Assembly: GCA_946617595.1 (NCBI GenBank)
Contig: CAMOKN010000237.1
Coordinates: forward strand, 1 to 38,945
DNA length: 38,945 nucleotides
Source of the DNA: an uncultured Clostridia bacterium
GTDB taxonomy: Bacteria; Bacillota; Clostridia; Oscillospirales; Ruminococcaceae
Direction of reading: 5' to 3'
The notes below the pieces were generated by a model. It made no database searches. It was given only the letters and a program-made list of their open reading frames with translations, and was not told the origin of the DNA. Below, piece after piece: positions 7,168 through 16,922 of the stretch. Position 1 is the stretch's first letter. Every line of letters starts with the position of its first letter. The position numbers and the translations under genes are program-made.

Positions 7168-9201
7168 TTACTCAAATGTTCCACTCTCCCCGCCTTCATT
7201 TACGGTACTTTCCCCGCCTCTGAGTCCGGCAAGGATAAGATTCTGCTCATGTTCTTCCTGAGTCTGCGCATAGAATATCTCGCCCGTTTCTTCATTGGCA
7301 CAGAAGTAGAAGTACGGAGTATCAATATTGAACAGCACAGCGTTTATTGCATCAACACCCGGATTGCAGACAGGTCCCGCAGGTATGCCTTCGCATACGT
7401 AAGTGTTGTAGGCGTTGCACAAGCGCGTTTTTTCAGCTTCAGAACCGCTGAAATAAGGCTTTATCTCGTTTTCTGCATACAGAACGGTAACGTCCGACTG
7501 CAAGAACGGATAAGAAGCCGAATTTCGTATTCTGTTGAGGAAAACGCTTGCAACATACTGCATATCTTCGACATAAGCGGCTTCTTTCTGCACCATAGAA
7601 GCGAGTGTGATGACCTCATCGAGCGTCATATTCATCTCGCCCATTTTCTTATACATACGCTTTGTGATCTTCTCATTGAAGTTCGAGTACATCTTCTTTG
7701 CCGCAGCCTTCGCGTTCTCCTCCGAAGCCTTTCTCATTTTCTCGTAGGCTTCTTCGTCAGTCTCGTTTCTTCCTGCCTTGCCGCCGTTCTCCATCTGATT
7801 CACCACATAGAACTGATAAGTATCGGGGAACAGATATCCTTCAAGCTGATACAGCTTATCGGGACTTTCCTTTATCCTGCGCTCAAAATCATAGACGTTC
7901 TGAATATTCTTATAGTATTTTTCAAAATCCTCTGCGAAGCATACGTTGTATTCTTCAAGAAGCACGCCGATCTCGCGTGCAGTCATACCCTCGGTTATAC
8001 GCACATCGACCGTTTTCTTCACGGTACTTTCAGTTCTTAGCATCTTCAGCAGCGTGCTGTATGACATAGTTGAACTGAGTGAGTATTTTCCGCCTATGAA
8101 ATCGGTATTATTGGTGTCGGATTTTATTTTGTCATAAATACCGGCAAAGAACTTGAAGAACTTCGCGTCCTGTATTATATTGTTCTCTGCAAGGATAGCC
8201 GCAACTGTCTCTATATCCGCATCATCAGGGATCTCAACATCTATCTGGAACTCCGTCGAACCTACACCGGTGAAATCCAGCGCCCAGCGCACAGCATATG
8301 ACGAAGCGAATGCAGCCGCACCGAGTATTCCGGCGCAGAGCACAAGTGCGATAAGGATATAAGCGAGAGTACGTGTACTCTGCTTCTGGCGTTCATAACC
8401 TCGTCTCAGGCGTGCAGCCGCGACTTTTTCCTCGTGTATCTCCTCACGTTCGGCTTCCATTTCCTCACGCATCGGAGCGTTACGTGACTGCGGATCGTTC
8501 ACCGCGTTCATAAGCCGTGTTGCGGTCTTGTCGAATTCTTCTTCCTGCTCGCTGCCCTCAGGTATATCGAACACCTCAGGAGTATCTTCCGGCGGGAGAG
8601 CGTCCTTCTGCTGTTCCGCAAGTTCGGCAGCTTTTTCTTCCAGCGATTCCGAGAGACTTTCAGCAAGTGATGTTATTCCGGCAGAAGCATCTGCACCGAC
8701 ACTTTTTCTGCGGAGCGATCCGTTTCTTGATGTACGTCTTTTCTTTGTGGAATGAGAAGGCTGAGAGATCTGTTCGTCATATTCCGGCTCATCATAAACG
8801 GGAATTTCTTCCTGATGCACCGGTTCTGCTGTCACAGGAGCGGTAGGAATGCCGCTATTATCGTCAGGCTGTTCGTTATATGTTTCTTTCGGCTCAACTA
8901 CCGTTTCACCGAATGTAAGGATCTCTTCAAGTGATCCGACATTGGCTTCCGGAGCCTGTGACACTGTATCTTCGTGTGTCCTGAACTGAGAAGATCTTCT
9001 GCTCTTCTTTTTTCTTCTGCTTTCGTTAGTGTAGAGGACATTTTCGAGCTCTCTGTCCTCACTGCCGGAATACACTTCGCTGTCGGTATCCGGGTTTTTC
9101 TGAGGATCTTTCCCGGCTGCCGCTGCCTGCATCTTTCCGCTGTGCAGATATGCCGCAAGGCTTTCTATATCGTTATATTCCTTTTCTTCGTTCTCGTCCA
9201 A
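7168..9201 (-). CDS. mltG: Endolytic transglycosylase MltG (YceG-like) with long N-terminal cytoplasmic region
   Basis: VEIPDDADIETVAAILAENNII...EGYLFPDTYQF...ASMVQKEAAYVEDMQYVASVFLNRI...IPAGPVCNPGVDAINA. Confidence 0.93.
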   Translation of the reverse strand: MDENEEKEYNDIESLAAYLHSGKMQAAAAGKDPQKNPDTDSEVYSGSEDRELENVLYTNESRRKKKSRRSSQFRTHEDTVSQAPEANVGSLEEILTFGETVVEPKETYNEQPDDNSGIPTAPVTAEPVHQEEIPVYDEPEYDEQISQPSHSTKKRRTSRNGSLRRKSVGADASAGITSLAESLSESLEEKAAELAEQQKDALPPEDTPEVFDIPEGSEQEEEFDKTATRLMNAVNDPQSRNAPMREEMEAEREEIHEEKVAAARLRRGYERQKQSTRTLAYILIALVLCAGILGAAAFASSYAVRWALDFTGVGSTEFQIDVEIPDDADIETVAAILAENNIIQDAKFFKFFAGIYDKIKSDTNNTDFIGGKYSLSSTMSYSTLLKMLRTESTVKKTVDVRITEGMTAREIGVLLEEYNVCFAEDFEKYYKNIQNVYDFERRIKESPDKLYQLEGYLFPDTYQFYVVNQMENGGKAGRNETDEEAYEKMRKASEENAKAAAKKMYSNFNEKITKRMYKKMGEMNMTLDEVITLASMVQKEAAYVEDMQYVASVFLNRIRNSASYPFLQSDVTVLYAENEIKPYFSGSEAEKTRLCNAYNTYVCEGIPAGPVCNPGVDAINAVLFNIDTPYFYFCANEETGEIFYAQTQEEHEQNLILAGLRGGESTVNEGGESGTFE

Positions 9202-9223
9202 CCGGGTTCACCTCTTTTGTCCG

Positions 9224-9772
9224 TTATCTGTATATTCCGTTTTCGGTAACAACAACATCTGTCTTTATATCAAATTCATCTGTCGGGACTTCACCGCAGC
9301 ATATCCCGTAGCAGATGCCGACAGAAAATCCCGTATAATCTTTCAGGAATCTGTCGTAGAATCCTCCGCCCCAGCCGAGCCGGAAACCGTTTCTGTCGAA
9401 TCTCAGTCCGGGAACGATGCAGACCGTATCTCCGAATGAGACAATCTCTTCACCGCCGCTGGGTTCGTCAACTCCGAAACTTCCTTTTCTGAGTCCGGCA
9501 GGAGAGCCGATACGCAGGAATGTCATTTTCTTCCCCATACATAACGGTACTGCGACTGTCTTTCCATCACCGAGCATATCCGAAATGAAACGTCTTGTAT
9601 CGACCTCGATATCCGATGACGCATAAACGAGGAATGTTCCGCAGTTCTTTATCTGCGGCAGAGCGACAAGATTATTATATATTTTTTCGTCGTATTCTTT
9701 CCTGACATTTTCTGACATACTCCGCCTGAGAGCGGTCATATCATGCCGAAGCTGTTTTTTAAGCTCCGACAC
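9224..9772 (-). CDS. 5-formyltetrahydrofolate cyclo-ligase
   Basis: KKQLRHDMTALRRSM...VPGLRFDRNGFRLGWGGGFYDRFL motif. Confidence 0.92.
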   Translation of the reverse strand: MSELKKQLRHDMTALRRSMSENVRKEYDEKIYNNLVALPQIKNCGTFLVYASSDIEVDTRRFISDMLGDGKTVAVPLCMGKKMTFLRIGSPAGLRKGSFGVDEPSGGEEIVSFGDTVCIVPGLRFDRNGFRLGWGGGFYDRFLKDYTGFSVGICYGICCGEVPTDEFDIKTDVVVTENGIYR

Positions 9773-10307
9773 AGCGCATAGCTTCCTTTATCTTGTCCGA
9801 AGCAGCCTTGTCCGAGAGCAGCTCTGCGAGTTTCAGCCCGAATTCTATGGCAACTCCGGCACCTCTTGCGGTAATGATATTTCCGTCATGTTCTACGGGA
9901 GCTCCGGTGAATTCGGCACCTTCGAGGAAATCCTCAAATCCCGGAAAGCAGGTAGCCTTTTTTCCTTTCAGCAGTCCCTTCCTGCCAAGAACAGAAGGCG
10001 CAGCGCAGATAGCGGCAATGTATTTTCCGTTCTGTGCGCAGTAGTCGATAGCGTCCTGCACTGTCCGGGATTTTTCGAGGTTCAGTGTACCGGGCATTCC
10101 TCCCGGCAGTACGATCATATCTATCTCACTGCTCATTGCAATATCTATTTCTGTAACATCAGGCACTACGGTAATACCGTGCGAACTGGTGATGACGTCC
10201 TCACCGATGCCGACAGTAACGACCTTCTGTCCGTTTCTTCTGAGTATATCGATAGGAGCGACAGCCTCAGTTTCCTCAAAACCGTTTGCAAGAAATACAA
10301 GTACCAT
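9759..10307 (-). CDS. DJ-1/PfpI family protein
   Basis: MVLVFLANGFEETEAVAPIDILRR...YIAAICAAPSVLGRKGLLKGKKATCFPGFE; AAAGGAAGATAACA-ATG supports a start at 10307. Confidence 0.92.
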   Translation of the reverse strand: MVLVFLANGFEETEAVAPIDILRRNGQKVVTVGIGEDVITSSHGITVVPDVTEIDIAMSSEIDMIVLPGGMPGTLNLEKSRTVQDAIDYCAQNGKYIAAICAAPSVLGRKGLLKGKKATCFPGFEDFLEGAEFTGAPVEHDGNIITARGAGVAIEFGLKLAELLSDKAASDKIKEAMRCVGA

Positions 10308-10336
10308 TGTTATCTTCCTTTCATATGTGTACATTT

Positions 10337-11005
10337 TTATGAGCGGTGAATGCAGTCTTTTATTATTCCGATAAGTTCGGCATTGATATCCGATATGGCT
10401 CTCGGTTCACCGTTTTTCTGACAGTCAATGATCTTCCAGCCGTATCTTTCCGCAGTATAAAGCGCTGCTTCGCGGCATTTTGCAAGAAAAGCAGTATCTC
10501 TCTCATGTATATCCTTCTTTGACTCGTCTCCTCCGTAGCGGCCGAGCAGAAGTTTCTGGGAGATCTCGGTAGGCATATCGAGGAATATCGTCATGTCCGG
10601 CTTTGGCATACCGAGTTTATCATATTCGAGGTCACACAGCCATTCAAGGTATCCGTCCCAGAGGCTCTTATCGAGCTTTGTCATCTGATAGACGGCATTT
10701 GAGGAGACATATCTTGCGGAGATCAGCGGTACGCCGCTTTCGTAGAGCGGCTGCCAGTGTGTTTTGAAGCTCGTGTAGCGGTCAACAGCGTACATAATGC
10801 TTGCGGAATAAGCGCTCACAGATGGGTCGGATTCTCTGAAATCGCCTTTGAGGTAAGAACTGATTATCCTTCCGCTGTCGGTATCGTAGTATGGAAATGT
10901 AATGAAGCGTGCGTTTTCCAGCTTTCTTTTCAGAAGTCCGAGCTGTGTGGTCTTTCCGCTTCCGTCCAGACCTTCAATAACTATCAGCTTTTTCACCGCA
11001 TACAC
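10337..11005 (-). CDS. tmk: Thymidylate kinase-like protein
   Basis: LIVIEGLDGSGKTTQLGLLKRKLE P-loop; VDRYTSFK; ISARYVSSNAVYQMTK; RYGWKIIDC. Confidence 0.8.
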   Translation of the reverse strand: MYAVKKLIVIEGLDGSGKTTQLGLLKRKLENARFITFPYYDTDSGRIISSYLKGDFRESDPSVSAYSASIMYAVDRYTSFKTHWQPLYESGVPLISARYVSSNAVYQMTKLDKSLWDGYLEWLCDLEYDKLGMPKPDMTIFLDMPTEISQKLLLGRYGGDESKKDIHERDTAFLAKCREAALYTAERYGWKIIDCQKNGEPRAISDINAELIGIIKDCIHRS

Positions 11006-11037
11006 CTTCTTACATATTAAACATTACCCTGTATGTA

Positions 11038-11267
11038 ATACCGCACAAACAGACGCACATCGCTTGCTTGCAGATTATACCGTCATCTTGCACAGAAATT
11101 CCTTGACCTGCGCCAGCAACGACAGGAAGTCGTTCAGAAGGTTTCCAAGGGCGCGCACCGCTGCACGAAGCAGCGCAAAAGAGAAACCTTCAAAAGCCAT
11201 GCGTCATTTCTGTACGATCTTACGGATAATCTGACGGCGCAATCACCGCACTCTCTTTGTGCGGTAT
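11038..11267. mobile_element. Putative MITE-like element, 230 bp, 12-bp perfect terminal inverted repeats
   Basis: ATACCGCACAAA (11038-11049) ... TTTGTGCGGTAT (11256-11267); internal perfect hairpins; related short element at 32326-32405. Confidence 0.7.
11075..11200 (-). CDS. Candidate 41-aa amphipathic small protein inside the TIR element (not in ORF track)
   Basis: ATG at 11200, TAA at 11075: MAFEGFSFALLRAAVRALGNLLNDFLSLLAQVKEFLCKMTV; no convincing Shine-Dalgarno seen. Confidence 0.35.
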   Translation of the reverse strand: MAFEGFSFALLRAAVRALGNLLNDFLSLLAQVKEFLCKMTV

Positions 11268-11357
11268 AGCCTATATTTTACCATATTTATCCCGAACCGT
11301 CAAGTGTTTTCGACCATATTTAGGAAAAATGAGTCCGCATAATCGTAACACAATATG

Positions 11358-11386
11358 TTGACATATCGGAGAAAATGTGGTACAAT
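11358..11386 (+). promoter_or_regulatory. Sigma-A promoter for maf
   Basis: TTGACA-17-TACAAT. Confidence 0.85.
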
Positions 11387-11412
11387 ATAATGAAAATTTA
11401 CAGTACGAGGCG

Positions 11413-11985
11413 ATGAAAATGCTTATCCTTGCAAGCAAGTCTCCGAGGAGAAACGAGCTTCTCTCTCTTATAACAAAGGATTTCATTACGGTTCCGGCAG
11501 TAGGTGAAGAAAAAGCTGACCTTTCTCTTCCGATCGGTGAGTATGTCTGTGAGCTTGCAAGACATAAGGCAGCCGAGGTCGTTTCGGAGTACCCCGATGC
11601 GGTAGTGATAGGCGCTGATACTGTAGTCTCGGTGGATAATGAGATACTCGGAAAACCGAAAGATGCTTCTGATGCAGAAAGAATGCTGAAACTGCTCTCC
11701 GGCCGTCCGCACAGTGTATTTACCGGTGTGTGCGTAATCAAGAAAGATGTGAACAAAGCATTTTTTGAGGAAACAAAAGTTCGCTTTTTTGAGCTTTCTG
11801 AACAGCAGATCACGGATTATATTAAATCGGGTGAACCCTTCGATAAAGCCGGAGCTTATGGGATACAGGGCATCGGCGCGCTGCTCGTCAGCGGCATAAC
11901 AGGGGATTACTACAACGTTATGGGACTGCCGGTCGGCAGGCTGTACCGTGAAATGCTCAGATCATGTCCCGAAGTGTTGTCTTAA
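11413..11985 (+). CDS. maf: Maf family nucleotide pyrophosphatase
   Basis: MKMLILASKSPRRNELLSLI...VIGADTVVSVDNEILGKPKDASDAERML...DKAGAYGIQG. Confidence 0.95.
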   Translation: MKMLILASKSPRRNELLSLITKDFITVPAVGEEKADLSLPIGEYVCELARHKAAEVVSEYPDAVVIGADTVVSVDNEILGKPKDASDAERMLKLLSGRPHSVFTGVCVIKKDVNKAFFEETKVRFFELSEQQITDYIKSGEPFDKAGAYGIQGIGALLVSGITGDYYNVMGLPVGRLYREMLRSCPEVLS

Positions 11986-11997
11986 TAACGATAGGTA

Positions 11998-12026
11998 TTG
12001 ATTTTTTATATAATAAATGGTATAAT
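11998..12026 (+). promoter_or_regulatory. Sigma-A promoter for remA-gmk operon
   Basis: TTGATT-17-TATAAT. Confidence 0.8.
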
Positions 12027-12107
12027 AATATAATTGCTGAACTGTGCATCAGCCGGATTTTTCCGGCGTGCTGTACGGTCAGCTGACATGAAAGGCGGTG
12101 ACAGGTA

Positions 12108-12329
12108 TTGAAGCTCATTGACGTAGGATACGGAAACAGGATAAACAGTGACAGGATCGTTGCGGTTATAGGTGCGGATTCCGCCCCCGCAAAGCGCATA
12201 GTTTCCGCCGCAAAGGACAAGAATACAGCGATCGACGCGACCTGCGGCAAGAAGACCAAGACTGTCATTGTAATGGACAGCGGTCATATCGTAATGTCCG
12301 CAAAGAGTTCCGATACCATAGATGTGTGA
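12108..12329 (+). CDS. remA: DUF370 / RemA-family extracellular matrix regulator homologue (YlzA-like)
   Basis: TTG start; LIDVGYGNRINSDRIVAVIGADSAPAKRIVSAAKDKNTAIDATCGKKTKTVIVMDSGHIVMS; directly upstream of gmk. Confidence 0.9.
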   Translation: MKLIDVGYGNRINSDRIVAVIGADSAPAKRIVSAAKDKNTAIDATCGKKTKTVIVMDSGHIVMSAKSSDTIDV

Positions 12330-12387
12330 TGTTCATAAATCTGCGATACAGGAAAATTGGTATAAAGTAATAACGGAGGGCGAATTT

Positions 12388-12993
12388 ATGGCAAAAGGTA
12401 TTCTTATAGTCGTATCGGCACCTGCCGGCTGCGGAAAAGACTCGATACTTGAACAGGCTTTAAAGAAAAACGATAATCTGTTCTACTCTGTATCGGCAAC
12501 ATCGCGCGCAATGCGTCCGGGTGAGACAGACGGAGTAAGCTATTATTTCAAAAGCCGTGAACAGTTCGAGAATATGATAAATAAAGGTGAGCTGCTCGAA
12601 TATACCGAATACTGCGGAAATTATTACGGCACGCCGAAAAAAGCCGTTGAGGATATGCTCGAAGCAGGAAAGGACGTTATCCTGAAGATAGAGATCGAGG
12701 GTGCTGCTAATGTAAAAAAGATCTTTCCGGACTGCACTATGGTGTTCATACTGCCTCCTTCTTTTGCTGAACTTGACCGCAGGCTCCACAAGCGCGGAAC
12801 CGAGACGGAAGATGTGATAAAAAAGCGTCTTGAAACTGCACGCAAAGAACTCGGTTTTGCTCATAATTATGATTATCTCGTAACAAATGCGGCTCTTGAA
12901 GATGCGGTAGATGATTTTCTGGCGGTCGTGCGTGCGGAAAAGTGCCGCAGGGAGAACCGTCCGGGCGTTGTTGAGGGGCTGCTCGCCGAATGA
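12388..12993 (+). CDS. gmk: Guanylate kinase
   Basis: MAKGILIVVSAPAGCGKDSILEQ...SATSRAMRPGETDGVSYYF; GGAGGG ribosome-binding site before ATG at 12388. Confidence 0.95.
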   Translation: MAKGILIVVSAPAGCGKDSILEQALKKNDNLFYSVSATSRAMRPGETDGVSYYFKSREQFENMINKGELLEYTEYCGNYYGTPKKAVEDMLEAGKDVILKIEIEGAANVKKIFPDCTMVFILPPSFAELDRRLHKRGTETEDVIKKRLETARKELGFAHNYDYLVTNAALEDAVDDFLAVVRAEKCRRENRPGVVEGLLAE

Positions 12994-15443
12994 GCATGAA
13001 CGGCGCTGAAAGTGCAAAGTATGCACTTGTTGCTGTTGAAAAGACAGCTTCTTCCTTCGATTCGCTTTTTACATACTCGATACCGCCGGAACTTGATATT
13101 CGGCCGGGAATGAGAGTCATCGTTCCGTTCGGAAGAGCCGATAAACATCGTGTCGGAGTGGTTTTCGGGATTACTGCGGAATGTCCTTCCGGCAGGATCA
13201 AAAGCATATCCGCAGCAGCCGACTGCGAGAGCTTTATCAATCCTGAAATGCTTGAACTTGCCGGATATATGCGGGAAAGCACATTTTGTACATATTACGA
13301 CGCGATAAGAACGATGCTTCCGCCGGGGCTTGCGGTATATATAAATGAGAAACATTCCTTTAACCTGAGCCGTGCAAGGCTTGCACAGGCTGACGGTGAG
13401 CTGACGGAAGCCGAGACTGCGCTTGCGGAGAAGCTTGCATTATGCGCAACGGAGAAGGAGCTTGAAGAGACAATTTTATTGCCTGAAAATGCTGAGACTG
13501 TGAGATCGCTTTCCGAAAAGCGTATAGTCATGCTGCACGAAAGTGCGAAAAGGCGCGTCGGTGACGCTGTGGAAAAGACAGTGCAGATCGCTGAGGAGTT
13601 CCCCGAAAATTTAAAACTTTCACCGAAACAGACGGCTGTTCTCGAAACCTTATCTGAGGTCGGAACGGCATCGCTGAAAGAGATATGCTATCTTTGCGGA
13701 GTGACTGATTCCGTTATAAAAAAACTTGCGGAAAAGGGAGCGGTCATTATCTACGATACCGAGATATCACGATCGGACAGTGTAAACGCGGAGATCACCG
13801 AAAAGCTCTCGGATATCGTATTTTCTCCGCTGCAGCAGCGTACCTTCGACGGACTGCTTGAACTTATGGAGAACGATGAGCCGAGATGTGCGCTTCTCCA
13901 CGGTGTTACCGGAAGCGGCAAGACCTCGGTGTTCATAAAACTTATAGAAAAATGTCGTGACAGCGGAAAGACCGCCATACTGCTCGTTCCGGAGATAGCG
14001 CTCACACCGCAGACGGTCGGTAAGTTCCGCAGCCTGTTCGGCAGCACGGTAGCTATAATCCACAGCGGACTGTCCCTCGGCAGCCGTGCTGATGAATACA
14101 AGCGTATCCGTTCAGGCGAAGCGCGTATAGTGATCGGTACAAGGAGCGCGGTATTTGCTCCGCTTGAAAACATCGGTATAATCGTCATCGACGAAGAGGG
14201 CGAGCATACATATAAATCGGATATGTCGCCGCGCTATCACGCTCGTGACATTGCAAAACAGAGATGCTTCCGGCACAAGGCGCTCCTGCTTCTTGCTTCG
14301 GCGACTCCCTCTTTCGAGAGCTATCATAACGCTCTTGAAGGCAGATACGCCCTGTTCGAGATGAATGAACGCTACAGTCACGCTGTTTTGCCGGAAGTTA
14401 AGATGATCGATATGCGCGTCGAAGCCGAAAAGGGAAACCGCTCGAATTTCAGTGCGGAACTCCTTGACCGCCTTGCGCTTAACCTCGACAGGGGCGAGCA
14501 GTCGATGCTTCTGCTGAACAGACGCGGATATCACACCTACATTCACTGCATAAGCTGCGGAACTGTTGGAGAATGTCCGAATTGCAGCATACCGCTGACT
14601 TATCATAAAATAAACAACAGCCTGATCTGCCATTACTGCGGGTACCGGCGGGATATGCCTGATTCCTGCCCGAAGTGCGGCAGCAGATTCATATATTCTT
14701 CCGGTACGGGAACTCAGCGTATTGAGGACGAGATAAAACAGCATTTCCCCGAAGCAAGGGTGCTTCGTATGGACGCCGATACAACCATGTCAAAATATTC
14801 GTATGAAAAGCGGTTCGCCGAATTTGCAAACAACGAATATGACATAATGGTCGGAACACAGATGATAGCCAAAGGACTGAACTTTGAGAATGTCACGCTT
14901 GTGGGAGTTCTTCTTATCGACCGCTCGCTTTATGCGGGGGATTATCTGGGGTATGAGAAGACATTCTCGCTCATAACGCAGGTGGTGGGACGTTCGGGAC
15001 GCGGTGAAAAAAAGGGAGTAGCGTATCTACAGACTTTTTCTCCTGAACACTACGTTCTGGAGCTTGCGGCAAAGCAGGATTATAAAGGTTTTTATGAGCA
15101 GGAGTCCGAGATACGAAGAACTCTGATATTCCCGCCGTTCTGTGATCTGTGCATGATCGCGTTCTCATCTTCCGATGAGAAAGAGACTGCGGCTGCTGCA
15201 ATGAAATTCCGTGATCTGCTGAAAGATCAGACTGAAAAGCAGGGCAGCTCGATGCCGGTAATAATCCTCGGTCCCACCTCCGGCGGACGGATAAACGGGA
15301 GCTATCGCGCAAAAATAATAATGAAATGCCGCAATAACAAGGCTTTCCGCAGTATGCTGAGGTTAGTGATGCTTGAAGCATACAAGCTGCGCGAGTTCAG
15401 AAATGTGAGCTTCTATGCGGATTTCAACGGGGAGATAGTGTGA
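12990..15443 (+). CDS. priA: Primosomal protein N' (replication restart helicase)
   Basis: LLHGVTGSGKTSVFIKLI; DEEGEHTYKSD; Zn-binding CxxCG...CPNCSIPL...CHYCGYR...CPKCGS. Confidence 0.96.
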   Translation: MSMNGAESAKYALVAVEKTASSFDSLFTYSIPPELDIRPGMRVIVPFGRADKHRVGVVFGITAECPSGRIKSISAAADCESFINPEMLELAGYMRESTFCTYYDAIRTMLPPGLAVYINEKHSFNLSRARLAQADGELTEAETALAEKLALCATEKELEETILLPENAETVRSLSEKRIVMLHESAKRRVGDAVEKTVQIAEEFPENLKLSPKQTAVLETLSEVGTASLKEICYLCGVTDSVIKKLAEKGAVIIYDTEISRSDSVNAEITEKLSDIVFSPLQQRTFDGLLELMENDEPRCALLHGVTGSGKTSVFIKLIEKCRDSGKTAILLVPEIALTPQTVGKFRSLFGSTVAIIHSGLSLGSRADEYKRIRSGEARIVIGTRSAVFAPLENIGIIVIDEEGEHTYKSDMSPRYHARDIAKQRCFRHKALLLLASATPSFESYHNALEGRYALFEMNERYSHAVLPEVKMIDMRVEAEKGNRSNFSAELLDRLALNLDRGEQSMLLLNRRGYHTYIHCISCGTVGECPNCSIPLTYHKINNSLICHYCGYRRDMPDSCPKCGSRFIYSSGTGTQRIEDEIKQHFPEARVLRMDADTTMSKYSYEKRFAEFANNEYDIMVGTQMIAKGLNFENVTLVGVLLIDRSLYAGDYLGYEKTFSLITQVVGRSGRGEKKGVAYLQTFSPEHYVLELAAKQDYKGFYEQESEIRRTLIFPPFCDLCMIAFSSSDEKETAAAAMKFRDLLKDQTEKQGSSMPVIILGPTSGGRINGSYRAKIIMKCRNNKAFRSMLRLVMLEAYKLREFRNVSFYADFNGEIV

Positions 15444-15477
15444 AAAATAATATCTGTATAAAGAAAGGAAACATAAA

Positions 15478-15963
15478 ATGGCACTGAGAAACATAGTAAA
15501 ATTCGGGGACGAGAGACTCAGAAAGAAATGCCGTGAGGTGACGGAATTCAATGACAAGCTGTGGGTGATGCTCGACGATATGTACGAGACAATGAAGCAG
15601 TCGGACGGCGTCGGACTTGCGGCACCGCAGATCGGAATACTCCGCAGAGTCGTTGTTATAGATGTCGGAGAAGGCCCCATAGAACTGATAAACCCTGTCA
15701 TCACGTCAATGAAGGGCAAGCAGCGTGAAATCGAAGGCTGTCTTTCATCGCCGAACCAGTGGGGATATGTAGAACGTCCCGCAAAGGTGAAAGTAACGGC
15801 ATTCAACCGCTACGGGAAGGAATTCAAAGTAGAGGGAACAGAACTTCTCGCAAGAGCTCTCTGCCATGAGATAGATCATCTGAATGGGATCCTTTTCACA
15901 GATCTTGCAGACGAAATGGTCGATGTCGAAGAAGAAGAGGACGGAAAGAAGAAAAAACGCTGA
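15478..15963 (+). CDS. def: Peptide deformylase
   Basis: [29 protein letters not shown] motifs. Confidence 0.96.
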   Translation: MALRNIVKFGDERLRKKCREVTEFNDKLWVMLDDMYETMKQSDGVGLAAPQIGILRRVVVIDVGEGPIELINPVITSMKGKQREIEGCLSSPNQWGYVERPAKVKVTAFNRYGKEFKVEGTELLARALCHEIDHLNGILFTDLADEMVDVEEEEDGKKKKR

Positions 15964-15977
15964 GGTGACAGATCACT

Positions 15978-16919
15978 ATGAAGATTGTTTTTATGGGAAC
16001 TCCCGATTTTGCGGTCCCCTGTCTTGAATCGCTCATAAAAGCCGGTCATGATATAGCCGCGGTTTTCACACAGCCGGACAAGCCGAAGAACAGAGGACAT
16101 AAGGTGATGTTCACACCGGTGAAGGAATGCGCCGTAAAGCATGATATCCCTGTATATCAGCCCCAGTCACTCCGCAGGAACAAGAGCGAGGACGCAGCCG
16201 GGGCTGTAGATACCCTTGAAAGCATTGCTCCCGACTGCATCGTTGTGGTAGCTTACGGTCAGATACTTCCGAAAGAAGTTCTTGATATCCCGAAGTACGG
16301 CTGCATCAATGTCCATGCATCGCTTCTTCCGCGTTACAGAGGAGCTGCTCCGATACAGCACTGTATAATCAATGGAGAGAAGGAATCGGGAGTTACCACA
16401 ATGTATATGGCTGAGGGTCTTGACACAGGAGATATGATACTGACCGACAAGACAGCCATTGATGAGAGAATGACCGCATCTGAGCTTCATGACAGGCTAT
16501 CTGAGATGGGGGCGCGGCTGATCGTTGAAACGCTTGAAAAAGTTGCGGACGGCACGGCTCCGCGTATCCCGCAGACCGATGAGAATACCTGCTATGCTTC
16601 CATGATAACAAAGGAAATGTGCCGGATAGATTTCTCTGAACCGATAAATAAGGTGTATGATCTGATAAGGGGAATGTCATCGAGTCCCTGTGCATTTACA
16701 ACGCTTTCTGACAAGCGGTTCAAGGTGTATTTTGCGGAAAAGACCGACATAAAGACAGACGTACCTGCCGGAACCGCCGCGGACGACAGACTGGGTGTTT
16801 CCTGCGGAGGATATATACTCCGGCTCACAGATGTTCAGGCGGAGGGCAGCAGAAGAATGACCTCCGAGGAATATCTTCGCGGAAAGAAAGTCCCCGCCGG
16901 AACAGTTTTCGGTGAATGA
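15978..16919 (+). CDS. fmt: Methionyl-tRNA formyltransferase
   Basis: MKIVFMGTPDFAVPCLESL...INVHASLLPRYRGAAPIQHCIINGE. Confidence 0.96.
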   Translation: MKIVFMGTPDFAVPCLESLIKAGHDIAAVFTQPDKPKNRGHKVMFTPVKECAVKHDIPVYQPQSLRRNKSEDAAGAVDTLESIAPDCIVVVAYGQILPKEVLDIPKYGCINVHASLLPRYRGAAPIQHCIINGEKESGVTTMYMAEGLDTGDMILTDKTAIDERMTASELHDRLSEMGARLIVETLEKVADGTAPRIPQTDENTCYASMITKEMCRIDFSEPINKVYDLIRGMSSSPCAFTTLSDKRFKVYFAEKTDIKTDVPAGTAADDRLGVSCGGYILRLTDVQAEGSRRMTSEEYLRGKKVPAGTVFGE

Positions 16920-16922
16920 CCT

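Noticed and set aside
7249-8040. 263-aa plus-strand ORF
   Set aside because: Entirely antisense to mltG; shadow ORF.
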